From contig LAKY01000013.1 of assembly GCA_000987045.1 (NCBI GenBank), positions 25,827-89,826 on the forward strand: a stretch of DNA of 64,000 bases, in the 5' to 3' direction. Position 1 is the first letter of the stretch. Each line of letters opens with the position of its first letter. Of this stretch, positions 16,863-25,789 are shown one piece after another. Source of the stretch: Clostridiales bacterium PH28_bin88 (GTDB lineage: Bacteria; Bacillota; PH28-bin88). The notes beneath the pieces were generated by a model that made no database searches, had not been told where the DNA came from, and saw only the letters and a list, made by a program, of their open reading frames with translations. The translations under genes were made by a program, and so were the position numbers.

Positions 16863-17711
16863 TCAGTTCCTATACTTGGCAAGCAATTCTTTTAGCCTGG
16901 GCCGGTTGGTGAGGTACTTGTCCCGGGAAGGCACGATCCAATCGGCCAGATGAAAACGGCGATGTTCCGGGCTCCAAAAGTGATCCTTCAGGCTTTCCGG
17001 ATCAAAGAGTATTTTATGACCTGCAGAAGTGGGAACGAGGTTACCCCGGGCCAGGCAAATGGGGCAGGTTACACTGCCATCAGGATCCAACCGTAAAGCC
17101 CTGCTGTAACAGATTGGGCATTGAGTCTCCCCTGCCTGGCGTGCTGTAATACCTTGGATTAGACCCAGGGCAACCTTTCTTCCCAATTCCCGTGCCCTTT
17201 CCGGTATTTCCGGCTGTAACAGCACCTCGGCCGGACCCGGCGAGTAAGCCTCCAGGTAATCCAGCACGCGGTATCCGAAAGCCAGGGCAAACTGGTTTAA
17301 CAGCTCCACACCCAGGGGGTTCCAACGTGCGTTTCCGGCCACGGTAATGGTAACTGCTACCCGCTGCCGACCACTGAACTTTTCTAGGTAGGGTGAAAGC
17401 ATCAAGCCGCGGTCACAGGCGCGTTTGATGACAGCAGTGGGGCTCAGGAGATAGGTAGGTGCAGCGACAATCAATCCATCCGCGGCAAGCACCTTATCGA
17501 TCAGCCGGGGCATATCGTCCCCTGTCACCGCGCAAGTACCCTTGTAGACACAGGAGAGACACCCCCGGCATGTTTCTATATTAAGATCTGCCAAGCGAAG
17601 GACGTCCACCCGGACGCCGGCCTCTTTTGCTCCTTCCACCGCCTCTGACAGCAGCACATCACAGTTTCCTAATTTTCGTTTAGATCCTAATAGCGCTAGA
17701 ATTGTTGACAT
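16863..17711 (-). CDS. Iron-sulfur flavoprotein with C-terminal zinc ribbon
   Basis: A 282-residue protein. The N-terminal 190 residues are an NADPH-dependent FMN reductase/flavodoxin-like fold with the FMN loop GSKRKLGNC. A compact cysteine cluster CRGCLSCVYKGTC (C48, C51, C54, C60) is typical of archaeal/clostridial iron-sulfur flavoproteins and should bind [4Fe-4S]. A C-terminal CPIC...CPIC ribbon (about residues 197-225) probably binds zinc. It would shuttle electrons between ferredoxin-type donors and FMN. Its start overlaps the stop of the alpha/beta hydrolase by 16 bp, indicating one transcript. Confidence 0.83.
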   Translation of the reverse strand: MSTILALLGSKRKLGNCDVLLSEAVEGAKEAGVRVDVLRLADLNIETCRGCLSCVYKGTCAVTGDDMPRLIDKVLAADGLIVAAPTYLLSPTAVIKRACDRGLMLSPYLEKFSGRQRVAVTITVAGNARWNPLGVELLNQFALAFGYRVLDYLEAYSPGPAEVLLQPEIPERARELGRKVALGLIQGITARQAGETQCPICYSRALRLDPDGSVTCPICLARGNLVPTSAGHKILFDPESLKDHFWSPEHRRFHLADWIVPSRDKYLTNRPRLKELLAKYRN

Positions 17712-18481
17712 CGTTGTTCCTCCTTCCTCAGCCTTCTGAGAAACCCCTCAATTGTGCCGGCCACCTCCACCGGTTTTTCCAGCATTACCATGTGCCCGGC
17801 GTTAGGCACAACAACCAACTCTGCCTCGAAAATTTGGGACTTAAGAAATTGAGAGTACTTGACAGGTGTTAAGCGGTCCTCCTCCCCGCATACAACAAGT
17901 GTGGGAACCTGCACCCCTGCGAGGCGGTCCATCACATCCCACCTGTCGCAGGCGGAAAAGTCCTTAAAAAAAACGTCAACCGGGACAGTGCATAACTCCT
18001 GCTGGGCCAGCCTGAGTAATTCGGGGGCAGTGTTAGACCCGTAGGCTAATACCGGTAACTCTGTTAACACCCGGCCCTGGCGAAGTTGCTCCAAAATTTG
18101 AGGGGCAACCCGCAAGCGCGCACCGGCGCCAATCAGGACGAGACTTTCTAAGCTATCCGGGTACTGCAAAACATAGTCTAAAGCGATCCCACCGCCCATG
18201 GAATGCCCGACCAGTACTACCCGCGGAATGTTCAGAAGTTTGACTAAATCATTAAGCCAGTCACGGTAGGTACTTATAGCGTCAGCTGCTGTTCCCTCCG
18301 ATCTTCCGTGGCCTGGCAGGTCCACTGCCACCACGAAGTGGTCGATAGAAAAATTATTAATTAACGGCCACCAGTGCCGGTGGTTGCCGCCAGCGCCATG
18401 AATAAAGAGGATCATCCGATCTGAGCGGCCGCCCCGAGAGGCGAAAAAGATCTTTTTCCCCTTTAAGGTAACAAAAGGCAA
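17696..18481 (-). CDS. Alpha/beta-fold hydrolase
   Basis: A 261-residue alpha/beta hydrolase with the nucleophile elbow GHSMGGG (Ser94), oxyanion-hole motif HGAGGNHRHW, the catalytic aspartate in CGEEDRLTP, and the histidine in NAGHMV. The triad is complete. The closest types are esterases and ring-cleavage-product (MhpC-like) hydrolases. It begins with TTG at 18481 behind a purine-rich GGAGGGAG. Operon with the iron-sulfur flavoprotein; substrate unknown. Confidence 0.85.
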   Translation of the reverse strand: MPFVTLKGKKIFFASRGGRSDRMILFIHGAGGNHRHWWPLINNFSIDHFVVAVDLPGHGRSEGTAADAISTYRDWLNDLVKLLNIPRVVLVGHSMGGGIALDYVLQYPDSLESLVLIGAGARLRVAPQILEQLRQGRVLTELPVLAYGSNTAPELLRLAQQELCTVPVDVFFKDFSACDRWDVMDRLAGVQVPTLVVCGEEDRLTPVKYSQFLKSQIFEAELVVVPNAGHMVMLEKPVEVAGTIEGFLRRLRKEEQRCQQF

Positions 18482-18627
18482 ATTGCTCCCTCCCCCTTTG
18501 CCCTTCCATATTCGCTTTTGCTAGCAAGGATCCTGCCGGGGGTAAAGTTTTTTCGCGTTTGTGGTCTCTTAATAAAGAACTTCAAGCAACTGGTGTTACT
18601 ACATGACACAGGTTTCTTATTGTAACA

Positions 18628-18656
18628 TTGACGCGCCGCACTTCTGGTGCTAGATT
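18628..18656 (+). promoter_or_regulatory. Candidate sigma-A promoter of the asparaginase gene
   Basis: TTGACG (18628-18633) is separated by 17 bp from TAGATT (18651-18656), about 45 bp upstream of the start codon. Both boxes are close to consensus. Confidence 0.5.
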
Positions 18657-18702
18657 AAGACTAGCATGTTAGAAACCAACATGGTCAAAGGAGTTGGTTG
18701 TC

Positions 18703-19713
18703 TTGTTGCTGGTAGAAGTTACTCGCGGCCCACTGGTGGAAAGCCGCCATTACGGCCATGTGGCGGTTGTAGATGGCAGAGGTGATATCAAGTACTCAGC
18801 AGGGGATCCCCACTACTTTACCTATATGCGTTCATCTGCCAAACCGTTGCAGGTAATCCCGGTAATCGAAAGCGGCGCTGCCAGGCATTTTGGCTTTTCC
18901 AAGAAACAACTGGCAGTGATGACCGGATCCCATGCCGGAGAAGATATTCATACAACGGCGGTAGAGAGTATCCTCCAGGATATTGGTCTTAGACCAGAAC
19001 ATCTGATGTGCGGAACCCAGTGGCCCTTCCACCGCCCCACCACCGAGCGTCTACGGCGGGAAGGTCTGGAGCCGGGATTACTCCACAACAACTGTTCGGG
19101 CAAACACAGTGCAATGCTTGCTCTCGCAGTCTTTCATGGTTATTCGATTGAAAATTACCTTTCCCCGGATCACCCCGTTCAAACAGCGATGTTCAACGCT
19201 GTGAGCGAGATGTGTGGCATCAGTCCAAAAGAGGTAGTGTTGGGTATCGATGGGTGCGGCGTTCCTGTTTTCGGCATGCCGCTGTCGGCCATGGCCACAG
19301 GGTTTGCCCGCCTGGCATCACCACCTGATCAGCTTCCACCGCTTCGTGCTGAAGCGTGCAGGGCCGTCACTGGAGCGATGCTGGCATTTCCCGAAATGGT
19401 CAGCGGGAGTAAGCGCCTGGATACCGAACTGATGCTCCGTACCAGCGGTAAGGTAGTCGCCAAGATTGGCGCTGAAGCCGTACACTGCTGCGGAATTCCT
19501 GAGTTGGGGCTGGGTTTGGCCATCAAGATAGAGGATGGCGGTGAACGTGCCATTGCTCCCACTGTCATAGAGGTACTCAAGCAAATCGGCATATTAGCGG
19601 GCGAGCAATTGCAGGCTTTACGCAAGTTCCATCATCCGGAAGTTGTGAATCGACGTGGTGAGGTAGTAGGCACCATCCGCCCCGCCTTTAAATTGCGAAG
19701 TGGTAAAGTTTAG
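18703..19713 (+). CDS. Asparaginase (type II thermolabile / AnsA-like family)
   Basis: A 336-residue member of the family known from Rhizobium-type and Firmicute thermolabile asparaginases, which hydrolyse L-asparagine to aspartate and ammonia. Family landmarks are the N-terminal VEVTRGPLVESRHYG, the active-site region MRSSAKPLQ, GSHAGEDIH, and NNCSGKHSAML. The start is TTG at 18703, nine bases after AAAGGAG; an in-frame TTG at 18694 is too close to that site. It is monocistronic, with a promoter upstream and a strong terminator downstream. Confidence 0.88.
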   Translation: MLLVEVTRGPLVESRHYGHVAVVDGRGDIKYSAGDPHYFTYMRSSAKPLQVIPVIESGAARHFGFSKKQLAVMTGSHAGEDIHTTAVESILQDIGLRPEHLMCGTQWPFHRPTTERLRREGLEPGLLHNNCSGKHSAMLALAVFHGYSIENYLSPDHPVQTAMFNAVSEMCGISPKEVVLGIDGCGVPVFGMPLSAMATGFARLASPPDQLPPLRAEACRAVTGAMLAFPEMVSGSKRLDTELMLRTSGKVVAKIGAEAVHCCGIPELGLGLAIKIEDGGERAIAPTVIEVLKQIGILAGEQLQALRKFHHPEVVNRRGEVVGTIRPAFKLRSGKV

Positions 19714-19735
19714 TTTGCCGAAGAACTGACAATGG

Positions 19736-19776
19736 AGAAGCGACTTCCGGCGGTAGCTGCGGAGTCGCTTTCTCTT
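19736..19776. terminator. Bidirectional terminator between convergent genes
   Basis: AAGCGACT (19738-19745) pairs with AGTCGCTT (19763-19770), with an extra CCG/CGG pairing inside. It is followed by a T-rich stretch on the plus strand and serves both the asparaginase and the endonuclease IV-like gene. Confidence 0.7.
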
Positions 19777-19777
19777 A

Positions 19778-20629
19778 TTAGTTACCTTTAACTACCTGCC
19801 AGTAATCCTGATAAAGAATGGCGTCTTCTGTCTGACGGTCAAAGGATTCGCAAATGACAGTTGGTTCCATCCCCAGGTCTACCATGACCCTGGCTAATTG
19901 CCGAAAATCGGGGCCATACCCTTCATCCATCAGAGTACGGTGACGTTTTTCACCGCCGGCGGTAAATTCGATGGGGCTAAAGTGGATGTGTAAAGACTTA
20001 AGGGTTTCTTCACCCAGGCGACAAGCCACTTCTTTCAGGATTGCCCTAAAAGCCGTCTGGTCGTTTAACACCCCTCCGCTGACAGCGAAAAGGTGTGCAA
20101 AGTCGATACATGGGACCACTCTTGGGCTTAAAGAGCACAATTCCAGCACCTCTTCCAGGGATCCGAGTTGGTTCCGTTTACCCATGGTTTCAGGAGCAAG
20201 CCGGGCACCCTCCAACCCCATCCCCACTGACAGCTCTAATACTTCTGCCAAAGCTTCCTTCGCTCTCGTCAAGGCTTCCCGTCTATTGCCGGTACCGCTA
20301 CCGGGATGAAAGACCACAGTACTGGCCCCCATCCACATAGCGGCTTCCAGTGATTTCAAGAGATGCCTCCGCGTACTGGTGATAATCTGGGGGTCGGTCG
20401 ATGCAAGGTTAATATAAAAAGGGGCGTGGATACTAAGAGCTATGTCGTATTTCCTGGCCTCTTGCCCCAATATCCTGGCTTGTGCCTCCGAAATCCGTAC
20501 CCCGCGGCTACACTGGTACTCATAAGCGCTAAGCTCAAGGCCTTTAAGCCAGCCAGGGACCTGGGTGGACGATTTGCGCCCGTTTTGGTAAAATGAGGGC
20601 GAGTTTCCTGCAGGCCCGAAACGGGCCAT
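19778..20629 (-). CDS. Endonuclease IV-like TIM-barrel protein
   Basis: A 283-residue AP-endonuclease family 2 protein. The N-terminus (RFGPAGNS) and the motifs LSIHAPFYINLA, PETMG, CIDFAHLFA and HIHFSP match Nfo-type enzymes that bind three Zn ions and cut DNA 5' of abasic sites. Most metal ligands (His, Glu, Asp, His) can be recognised. True Nfo proteins show similar length (about 280). A xylose-isomerase-like sugar enzyme is the alternative fold relative, but the HAPFYINLA stretch favours DNA repair. It lies alone, downstream of nrdJ on the same strand. Confidence 0.8.
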   Translation of the reverse strand: MARFGPAGNSPSFYQNGRKSSTQVPGWLKGLELSAYEYQCSRGVRISEAQARILGQEARKYDIALSIHAPFYINLASTDPQIITSTRRHLLKSLEAAMWMGASTVVFHPGSGTGNRREALTRAKEALAEVLELSVGMGLEGARLAPETMGKRNQLGSLEEVLELCSLSPRVVPCIDFAHLFAVSGGVLNDQTAFRAILKEVACRLGEETLKSLHIHFSPIEFTAGGEKRHRTLMDEGYGPDFRQLARVMVDLGMEPTVICESFDRQTEDAILYQDYWQVVKGN

Positions 20630-20664
20630 GCCTTTCGACCCCCTTTCCCTAACGTATCATATTT

Positions 20665-20685
20665 CCACGCCTTTGCGAGGCGTGG
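20665..20685 (-). terminator. Hairpin downstream of nrdJ
   Basis: CCACGCC (20665-20671) pairs perfectly with GGCGTGG (20679-20685). There is no clear T-tract, so termination is likely but weak. Confidence 0.45.
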
Positions 20686-20705
20686 CGAACGTTCTATTTA
20701 TTTTA

Positions 20706-23000
20706 TTACCCGCACTTACTGAAGCCACAGTTGCAGGTAAGGCATCCTTCGGAGAACTGCAGAGGAGACTTACACTCAGGGCACAGCCCTCTCTTTAGAA
20801 GTTCAACTTCGGACAGTTCTTGGGGCGTTGATGAGGAGCAACCGGCACAAGTAGCCCCCATCTCCTTCAAGGTATCCTCCAGCATCTGGAGAACTTCCTT
20901 CTTGTTCTGGTATTGTTGGGATTGCAGCTCTTGTTCCAGCACCCTACCAATGATATCAGGGCACGACTTTCCCACAATACTTTTGTCGGTAGCCTTCCGC
21001 CTGATAAAACTGGGACAACTGACCGAGGTCAATTGGTCGATAATCGCTTCAGGAGCGATATTTGCACGGAGGGCCAGGGATATCAACCGGCTTACGCCTT
21101 CGGTAAACCCGCTGCAACCGCCCGAAGAACCTGTAGTGATAAAGGTTTCGATCAGGCCTTCCTGGTCTGAATTAACGGTAATATACATTTTACCGCAACC
21201 GGTTTTCACCTGTTCCGTTACGCCCAGGGTCCGCTTGGGCCGGGGACGTGGATGCGTTTTTTCCCTGGAATCAACGTGTGTTTGTTCTGAAGCTTGGTCG
21301 GTTTTTCTTCCGGTGACCAGTACCTCCTGTTCCCGGCTGCCGGAGCGATAAACGGTTACTCCTTTGCAACCCAGTCGGTGGGCTAAAAGATAAACTTCCT
21401 CCACATCCTCCTTGGTGGCTGAGGCAGGAAAGTTAACCGTTTTGGATACCGCGTTATCACAATGCTCCTGGAAGGCAGCCTGCATCCTGATATGCCAGAT
21501 CGGGGCAATCTCGAGGGCAGTAACAAAGACGCGGCGGATGTTTTCCGGCAGGGACTTGATGTGCTGGACGCTCCCGGTGTTTGCAACTTCCTGAATAATC
21601 CGGTTACCCTCCTCGGTGGGAAAGTTTTCATTAATGTACTCACGGAAAACAGGGTTTACCTCCACCAAGGCAGCGCCGTCCAGGACGTTTTTAGTAAAGG
21701 CAATGGAAAATGCGGGCTCAATGCCCGAAGATGCGCCGGCGATCATGCTGATAGTACCAGTGGGAGCAATAGTGGTACAAGTCGCATTACGCATGGTGTC
21801 CCCGCGGTAAATACTCCTGTCGATGTTAGGGAAGGGTCCTCTAGTCCGCCCCAATTCTTCGGAAGTTTGATGGGCCACCTCCTGGATACGGCCCATTACC
21901 TTCCTGGCCAATTCCACTGCCGAGTCCGAATTGTAGGGAATGCCCAGCTTAAACAGCATATCCGCCCAACCCATCACGCCCAGGCCAACCTTCCGGTTAC
22001 CACGCACCATCTCGGCGATTTCCGGCAAAGGAAAATTATTTACCTCAACCACATCATCCAGGAAACGAATACTCCACTTGACTGTATCCTCAAGTTTTTC
22101 CCAAAGAATCTGTTTGTTTTCAACCATGTTGACCAAGTTGATCGAACCAAGATTACAGGCTTCGTACCCAAGTAGAGGCTGTTCGCCGCAAGGGTTGGTC
22201 GCTTCGATTTCTCCCAATTCGGGGGTGGGGTTACCATCGTTAAGGCGGTCCAAGAAGATTACTCCCGGTTCACCGTTGGCCCAAGCCCGTTCGACGATCC
22301 GGTTGAATACATCCCTGGCGCGCAATCGCTCGTAAACAACCCCGGCAAACTTGAGATCGTAATCGTCATCATGCTCCAGAGCATTCAAAAAGTCACTGGT
22401 AAGTCCAACGGAAATATTGAAGTTGGTAATATCGTCATTTTTTTGCTTGCAAGTGATAAATTCCAATATATCAGGGTGGTCAACCCGCAGGATGCCCATG
22501 TTGGCCCCCCGTCTTGTACCCCCTTGTTTAATAGCCTCAGTAGCCGCGTTAAACACCTTCATAAAGGAAACCGGGCCGGACGCAACCCCGCCGGTAGTTT
22601 TTACCGGGCTGTTCTTCGGGCGGAGACGGGAAAAGGAAAAACCGGTCCCGCCCCCGCTTTTATGAATGAGCGCGGCATGTTTAACTGCTGTAAAGATCTC
22701 TTCCATACTGTCCTCTACCGGTAACACAAAGCACGCCGAAAGTTGTCCCAAATCCCGGCCAGCATTCATTAGTGTCGGACTATTAGGCAAAAAATCCCAG
22801 TCAGTCATCATTTGATAAAACCTGTCGGAAATGGCTTGTAATTTCGTGGTAGAGACTTTCGGCTGGAATAGCTTTTCGGCCTCGGCTACCGCCCGCGCAA
22901 CTCTCCGAAACATGTCCTCGGGCTTCTCCACAGGAACGCCATTTTCTTTTTGCAAGTATCGCTTCTCCAAGATAATCCGAGCGTTTTCACTTAAATTCAA
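20706..23000 (-). CDS. nrdJ: Adenosylcobalamin-dependent (class II) ribonucleotide reductase
   Basis: A 764-residue class II RNR that makes deoxynucleotides from ribonucleotides without oxygen, using adenosylcobalamin to generate a thiyl radical. Family motifs include GTRRGANMGIL, the active-site NPCGEQPL, and CTTIAPTGTIS near residue 435. A C-terminal Cys-rich tail (CPECKSPL and CNCGFSKCG) is the redox-active and zinc-binding end. There is no N-terminal ATP cone of full size. Translation starts at TTG 23000 behind AAGGGGGAA. The unusually long leader contains an inverted repeat (see separate entry). Confidence 0.93.
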   Translation of the reverse strand: MNLSENARIILEKRYLQKENGVPVEKPEDMFRRVARAVAEAEKLFQPKVSTTKLQAISDRFYQMMTDWDFLPNSPTLMNAGRDLGQLSACFVLPVEDSMEEIFTAVKHAALIHKSGGGTGFSFSRLRPKNSPVKTTGGVASGPVSFMKVFNAATEAIKQGGTRRGANMGILRVDHPDILEFITCKQKNDDITNFNISVGLTSDFLNALEHDDDYDLKFAGVVYERLRARDVFNRIVERAWANGEPGVIFLDRLNDGNPTPELGEIEATNPCGEQPLLGYEACNLGSINLVNMVENKQILWEKLEDTVKWSIRFLDDVVEVNNFPLPEIAEMVRGNRKVGLGVMGWADMLFKLGIPYNSDSAVELARKVMGRIQEVAHQTSEELGRTRGPFPNIDRSIYRGDTMRNATCTTIAPTGTISMIAGASSGIEPAFSIAFTKNVLDGAALVEVNPVFREYINENFPTEEGNRIIQEVANTGSVQHIKSLPENIRRVFVTALEIAPIWHIRMQAAFQEHCDNAVSKTVNFPASATKEDVEEVYLLAHRLGCKGVTVYRSGSREQEVLVTGRKTDQASEQTHVDSREKTHPRPRPKRTLGVTEQVKTGCGKMYITVNSDQEGLIETFITTGSSGGCSGFTEGVSRLISLALRANIAPEAIIDQLTSVSCPSFIRRKATDKSIVGKSCPDIIGRVLEQELQSQQYQNKKEVLQMLEDTLKEMGATCAGCSSSTPQELSEVELLKRGLCPECKSPLQFSEGCLTCNCGFSKCG

Positions 23001-23048
23001 AGACTGGTTCCCCCTTCCAATAATCTACACCTCCCTCGAAAATTCTCC

Positions 23049-23164
23049 GGGGAGTAAAATTTCCTTAGCTTGCCATAGTATTCGCTTTTTAAAGCCGGAT
23101 CTCCTCTCCCATTAATTTCCTTGCTAAAGTTTATCTTATCTTGTAAAAGAGAACTTTACTCCCC
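23049..23164 (-). promoter_or_regulatory. nrdJ leader with long-range inverted repeat
   Basis: GGGGAGTAAA (23049-23058) is complementary to TTTACTCCCC (23155-23164), which could close a roughly 115-nt domain in the nrdJ 5' leader. The span 23001-23473 otherwise shows no gene. I see no standard cobalamin riboswitch core and no good NrdR box. Confidence 0.4.
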
Positions 23165-23427
23165 TTAGGTTGATCAGTCAGCAGTCGCTTCTTTTTCGTA
23201 ATGGACAACTGCCCCAATATCCGATTGGGTTCTTAGCCGTCCACGGGACATTAGTTAAAAATTTCTCTCCCTAAAAAATCGACACTTGTTAGTGCTGATG
23301 ACCACATGTGTCGTATTCTGTCTAATAACCATAACCATTCTTAATATCCACAAGTTTTTCCACATTTCCACAGGGATGTTATATTTCCACTTGTTAGTCG
23401 GAAAAATTGCCGGAAAGAGAGGTAAAA

Positions 23428-23445
23428 GCCCGCATGGTAGCGGGC
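23428..23445 (-). terminator. Terminator downstream of the 126-aa protein
   Basis: GCCCGC (23428-23433) pairs with GCGGGC (23440-23445). On the minus strand the stem is followed by TTTT, a short but proper intrinsic terminator. Confidence 0.6.
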
Positions 23446-23473
23446 GGTTAGCGAGCCAAGGCACTTATTGCTG

Positions 23474-23854
23474 CTAGTAGTTGCGGTAAACAGTATCCGG
23501 TGGGAAAGACCGGATAGCCCGTACCAAGTATCCATCCAGTTCGGGTCGCGTGATGCGCAATCTTTTGGCGGCCTCCTCGCGTACCCAGTAGATGTCATCT
23601 CGGGTAGCAGCTATGCTAAGATGCAAATCAACTACTGCCTGGTTGGCACCAACTGTCACTCTAGCTGTGTTTACACCCGGGATAGCTCGGAGGGTTCTCT
23701 CCATTTGTTCCTCTAATGATGGGATTGCCCGGGAACCCTCAAACCCTTGGAAAGTGGCATTAAAATGTTTTTCTCCCATCCCCACCAAGGCGAAAAAAAG
23801 CACGGTAACAATTAATGCCTCCATCCACTGGCGGAAAGACACAAATCGTTTCAC
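23474..23854 (-). CDS. Signal-anchored hypothetical protein (126 aa)
   Basis: A 126-residue protein with an N-terminal hydrophobic anchor (about residues 11-27). A soluble domain follows, with a pattern of alternating short strands and helices (AIPGVNTARVTVGANQAVVD), somewhat like YhcN/YlaJ sporulation lipoproteins or BON-type domains. No lipobox cysteine is present, so a membrane-anchored extracytoplasmic protein is more likely. It is monocistronic with its own terminator. Function unknown; a role in the spore or cell envelope is a guess from fold similarity only. Confidence 0.6.
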   Translation of the reverse strand: MKRFVSFRQWMEALIVTVLFFALVGMGEKHFNATFQGFEGSRAIPSLEEQMERTLRAIPGVNTARVTVGANQAVVDLHLSIAATRDDIYWVREEAAKRLRITRPELDGYLVRAIRSFPPDTVYRNY

Positions 23855-24079
23855 CTCTACTCCTCCTACCTGATATCTGCAAGAATATTCTTTGTCTTAG
23901 CAGAGGAGGTTATACAGGTGAAATGACATGATGTAGGCAGGAAGGTTTAAAAGAAAAAGGTGCCTGTGCTACTAGCGCCAGACAGGAACTGAGTATAAAC
24001 TTCATCTACATTGTATGCCTGATTCGGTCTTACCGTGTCCCAGAACCACCACTACCATACTAAGATAAATCCATTGCTC

Positions 24080-25549
24080 CTAGTCGGTATCATGTTGATG
24101 TTCCCTGGCTTCCGGGGTTGTTCGAACAGGCCTTAATGCACGAAGAGCTTTGAGAGGATGTAGTAAAAAGAAACCCCAACAACCTGTAATGAACAGCAAC
24201 AGGATCAGCCGGTAAGTCAATTCTCCCGATGCCAGGGCCCGGATAGCTCCATGAAGCCAACCGCCATACCGGTGGCGGATCTTTTCATTTCGGGCAGCCT
24301 GGATTAACAGGTTGGCAAACCACAAGCGGCGCTGTAGGTATGAATTAGCCGTGAAAAGGCCCATGCCAAAACGGTTGTCAAGTTCGAAACTTTTCAGCGG
24401 GTGATGGTAGTAACGAGCAAAAGCCTCGCGCGTGGCGCCACGGTACACGATGGTGTTAGCCGCCAGGTAAGCCCCTAAAAAAGCAGCAAAATACCCGTCC
24501 TTCAGCACCCGGCCGTATCCGGTAAGATCCCCGATTACCAACCACCCGTCACCGTAAAAGTTACGGGCTGGTCCGGTGAAAATGCTGGCCCCACAGATGG
24601 TATGGCACCGGGGTGTCTCCGATGCCCGCGGAAGGTCGATAAACCTTTTGACTGCGGGATGTCCGAAAACTATATCCAGTTCTTCTTTTTTCAACCTCTT
24701 CCCCAGGCAAGTCATGGTCAACCAGTCCTCGCCCTTGGGGATAAAGGCGATCACCGCTCCGGGTATAATGTTATCTACGATAACCATGCGATTAAGAATT
24801 CCGTTATAAACGGCTTTACTGGTATCTATCTCGGTAACGGATGCAGGGATTGTTGGCGGCGGGATAAAACCGGTTTTTTGCTGGAATTCCTGCATCATCG
24901 GCCTGTTTAGCGCTCTAAGTCCTCCAGCCACCACCAGCATATCTCCTTCCAGCTCGATAGGGGTATGATCAGGGTTGCGTTTGCTCAAAACGACCCGCCA
25001 CCTCTTTGCTGCACCTGTTAACGGTTCTATTCTGGTAACAATAGTCGGTTCAATATCCACCAAACTGTTAAGCCATGGTTCCTCCAAGCCCTCAAGGATT
25101 CTATCTTTAATGCTATCGTCGAATCCCTCGATGCCAAACCTGCTGGTACGCAACAGCGCAGTCATGGGGGAGTGTAAATCCACCACCGCACTGCCCGCGC
25201 CGTTGATGTAAACGCACTGGTCAATTCTTTTTAAGATGAGATTCGACGGAATGTCCAGTTGATAGAGGCTCTCCAGTGTTTCTGCGGCTAGGTTTGTAAC
25301 CAGGCCGCCACAGTAGTTGCAGTTGGTGCTGTTGATCATCACCACCTTCACCTTCTTACCGGCCTGTTGAGACTGCCACAACAGTTGCCGGGTAAAAGCG
25401 CTGCCGGCGATGCCACCCCCCACCACAATTACCGTGCTGTCATCAGGTAATGACGATGTTCCGGGCACCGTCACCACGCCGTGGATCCGCTGGGGCACCT
25501 TTGGGGAGTAATTGCGTTCCAGATACCGAACAATTTGAGGTACTTTCAC
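24080..25549 (-). CDS. Membrane-associated FAD-dependent oxidoreductase
   Basis: A 489-residue flavoprotein with an N-terminal dinucleotide-binding motif VVGGGIAGS (about residues 40-48) and a second conserved region near 350 (DGWLVIGDLTGYGRVLKDG), as in the geranylgeranyl-reductase/FixC-like group. The middle has NSTNCNYCGG, a small Cys cluster that could be redox-active. The last 60 residues include a strong hydrophobic helix (LILLLFITGCWGFFLL) and a basic/His-rich tail, suggesting membrane attachment. It lies downstream of the cytochrome module but beyond a terminator, so functional linkage to quinone or cytochrome chemistry is only suggestive. Confidence 0.72.
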   Translation of the reverse strand: MKVPQIVRYLERNYSPKVPQRIHGVVTVPGTSSLPDDSTVIVVGGGIAGSAFTRQLLWQSQQAGKKVKVVMINSTNCNYCGGLVTNLAAETLESLYQLDIPSNLILKRIDQCVYINGAGSAVVDLHSPMTALLRTSRFGIEGFDDSIKDRILEGLEEPWLNSLVDIEPTIVTRIEPLTGAAKRWRVVLSKRNPDHTPIELEGDMLVVAGGLRALNRPMMQEFQQKTGFIPPPTIPASVTEIDTSKAVYNGILNRMVIVDNIIPGAVIAFIPKGEDWLTMTCLGKRLKKEELDIVFGHPAVKRFIDLPRASETPRCHTICGASIFTGPARNFYGDGWLVIGDLTGYGRVLKDGYFAAFLGAYLAANTIVYRGATREAFARYYHHPLKSFELDNRFGMGLFTANSYLQRRLWFANLLIQAARNEKIRHRYGGWLHGAIRALASGELTYRLILLLFITGCWGFFLLHPLKALRALRPVRTTPEAREHQHDTD

Positions 25550-25727
25550 CGGTCAGTCTCCTTTCTTCGGCCTAACAAGATAATTCGCCTCGTTTAAATT
25601 AAGTCCTCCCGGATTCCAAAGGAAACGAGGTAAATACGACCGTGTTCGCGGTGCAAAGCCAAAACTATTCATTTCTCTCCTGGGGGTAAGGGAAATCACC
25701 GGGAATGGCCGTGAAAACTGTATGGGT

Positions 25728-25755
25728 AACAAAAAGAAAACCGGCCGAAGCCGGT
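25728..25755 (-). terminator. Intrinsic terminator of cytochrome module 1
   Basis: On the minus strand ACCGGC-TTCG-GCCGGT (25740-25755) is followed by TTTTCTTTTTG. A stem with a UUCG tetraloop and U-tract is a textbook terminator, closing the 29.2-25.8 kb transcript. Confidence 0.9.
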
Positions 25756-25789
25756 GGGAAAGCAGGTTCCACGAACCGTAGTCTTTTCA

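Noticed and set aside
23001..23280. Cobalamin riboswitch before the B12-dependent nrdJ
   Set aside because: I could not find the conserved core sequences or expected stem order.
23340..23390. DnaA-box-like TCCACA repeats suggesting an origin
   Set aside because: No exact TTATCCACA, no dnaA or dnaN nearby, and no AT-rich unwinding element with ordered boxes.
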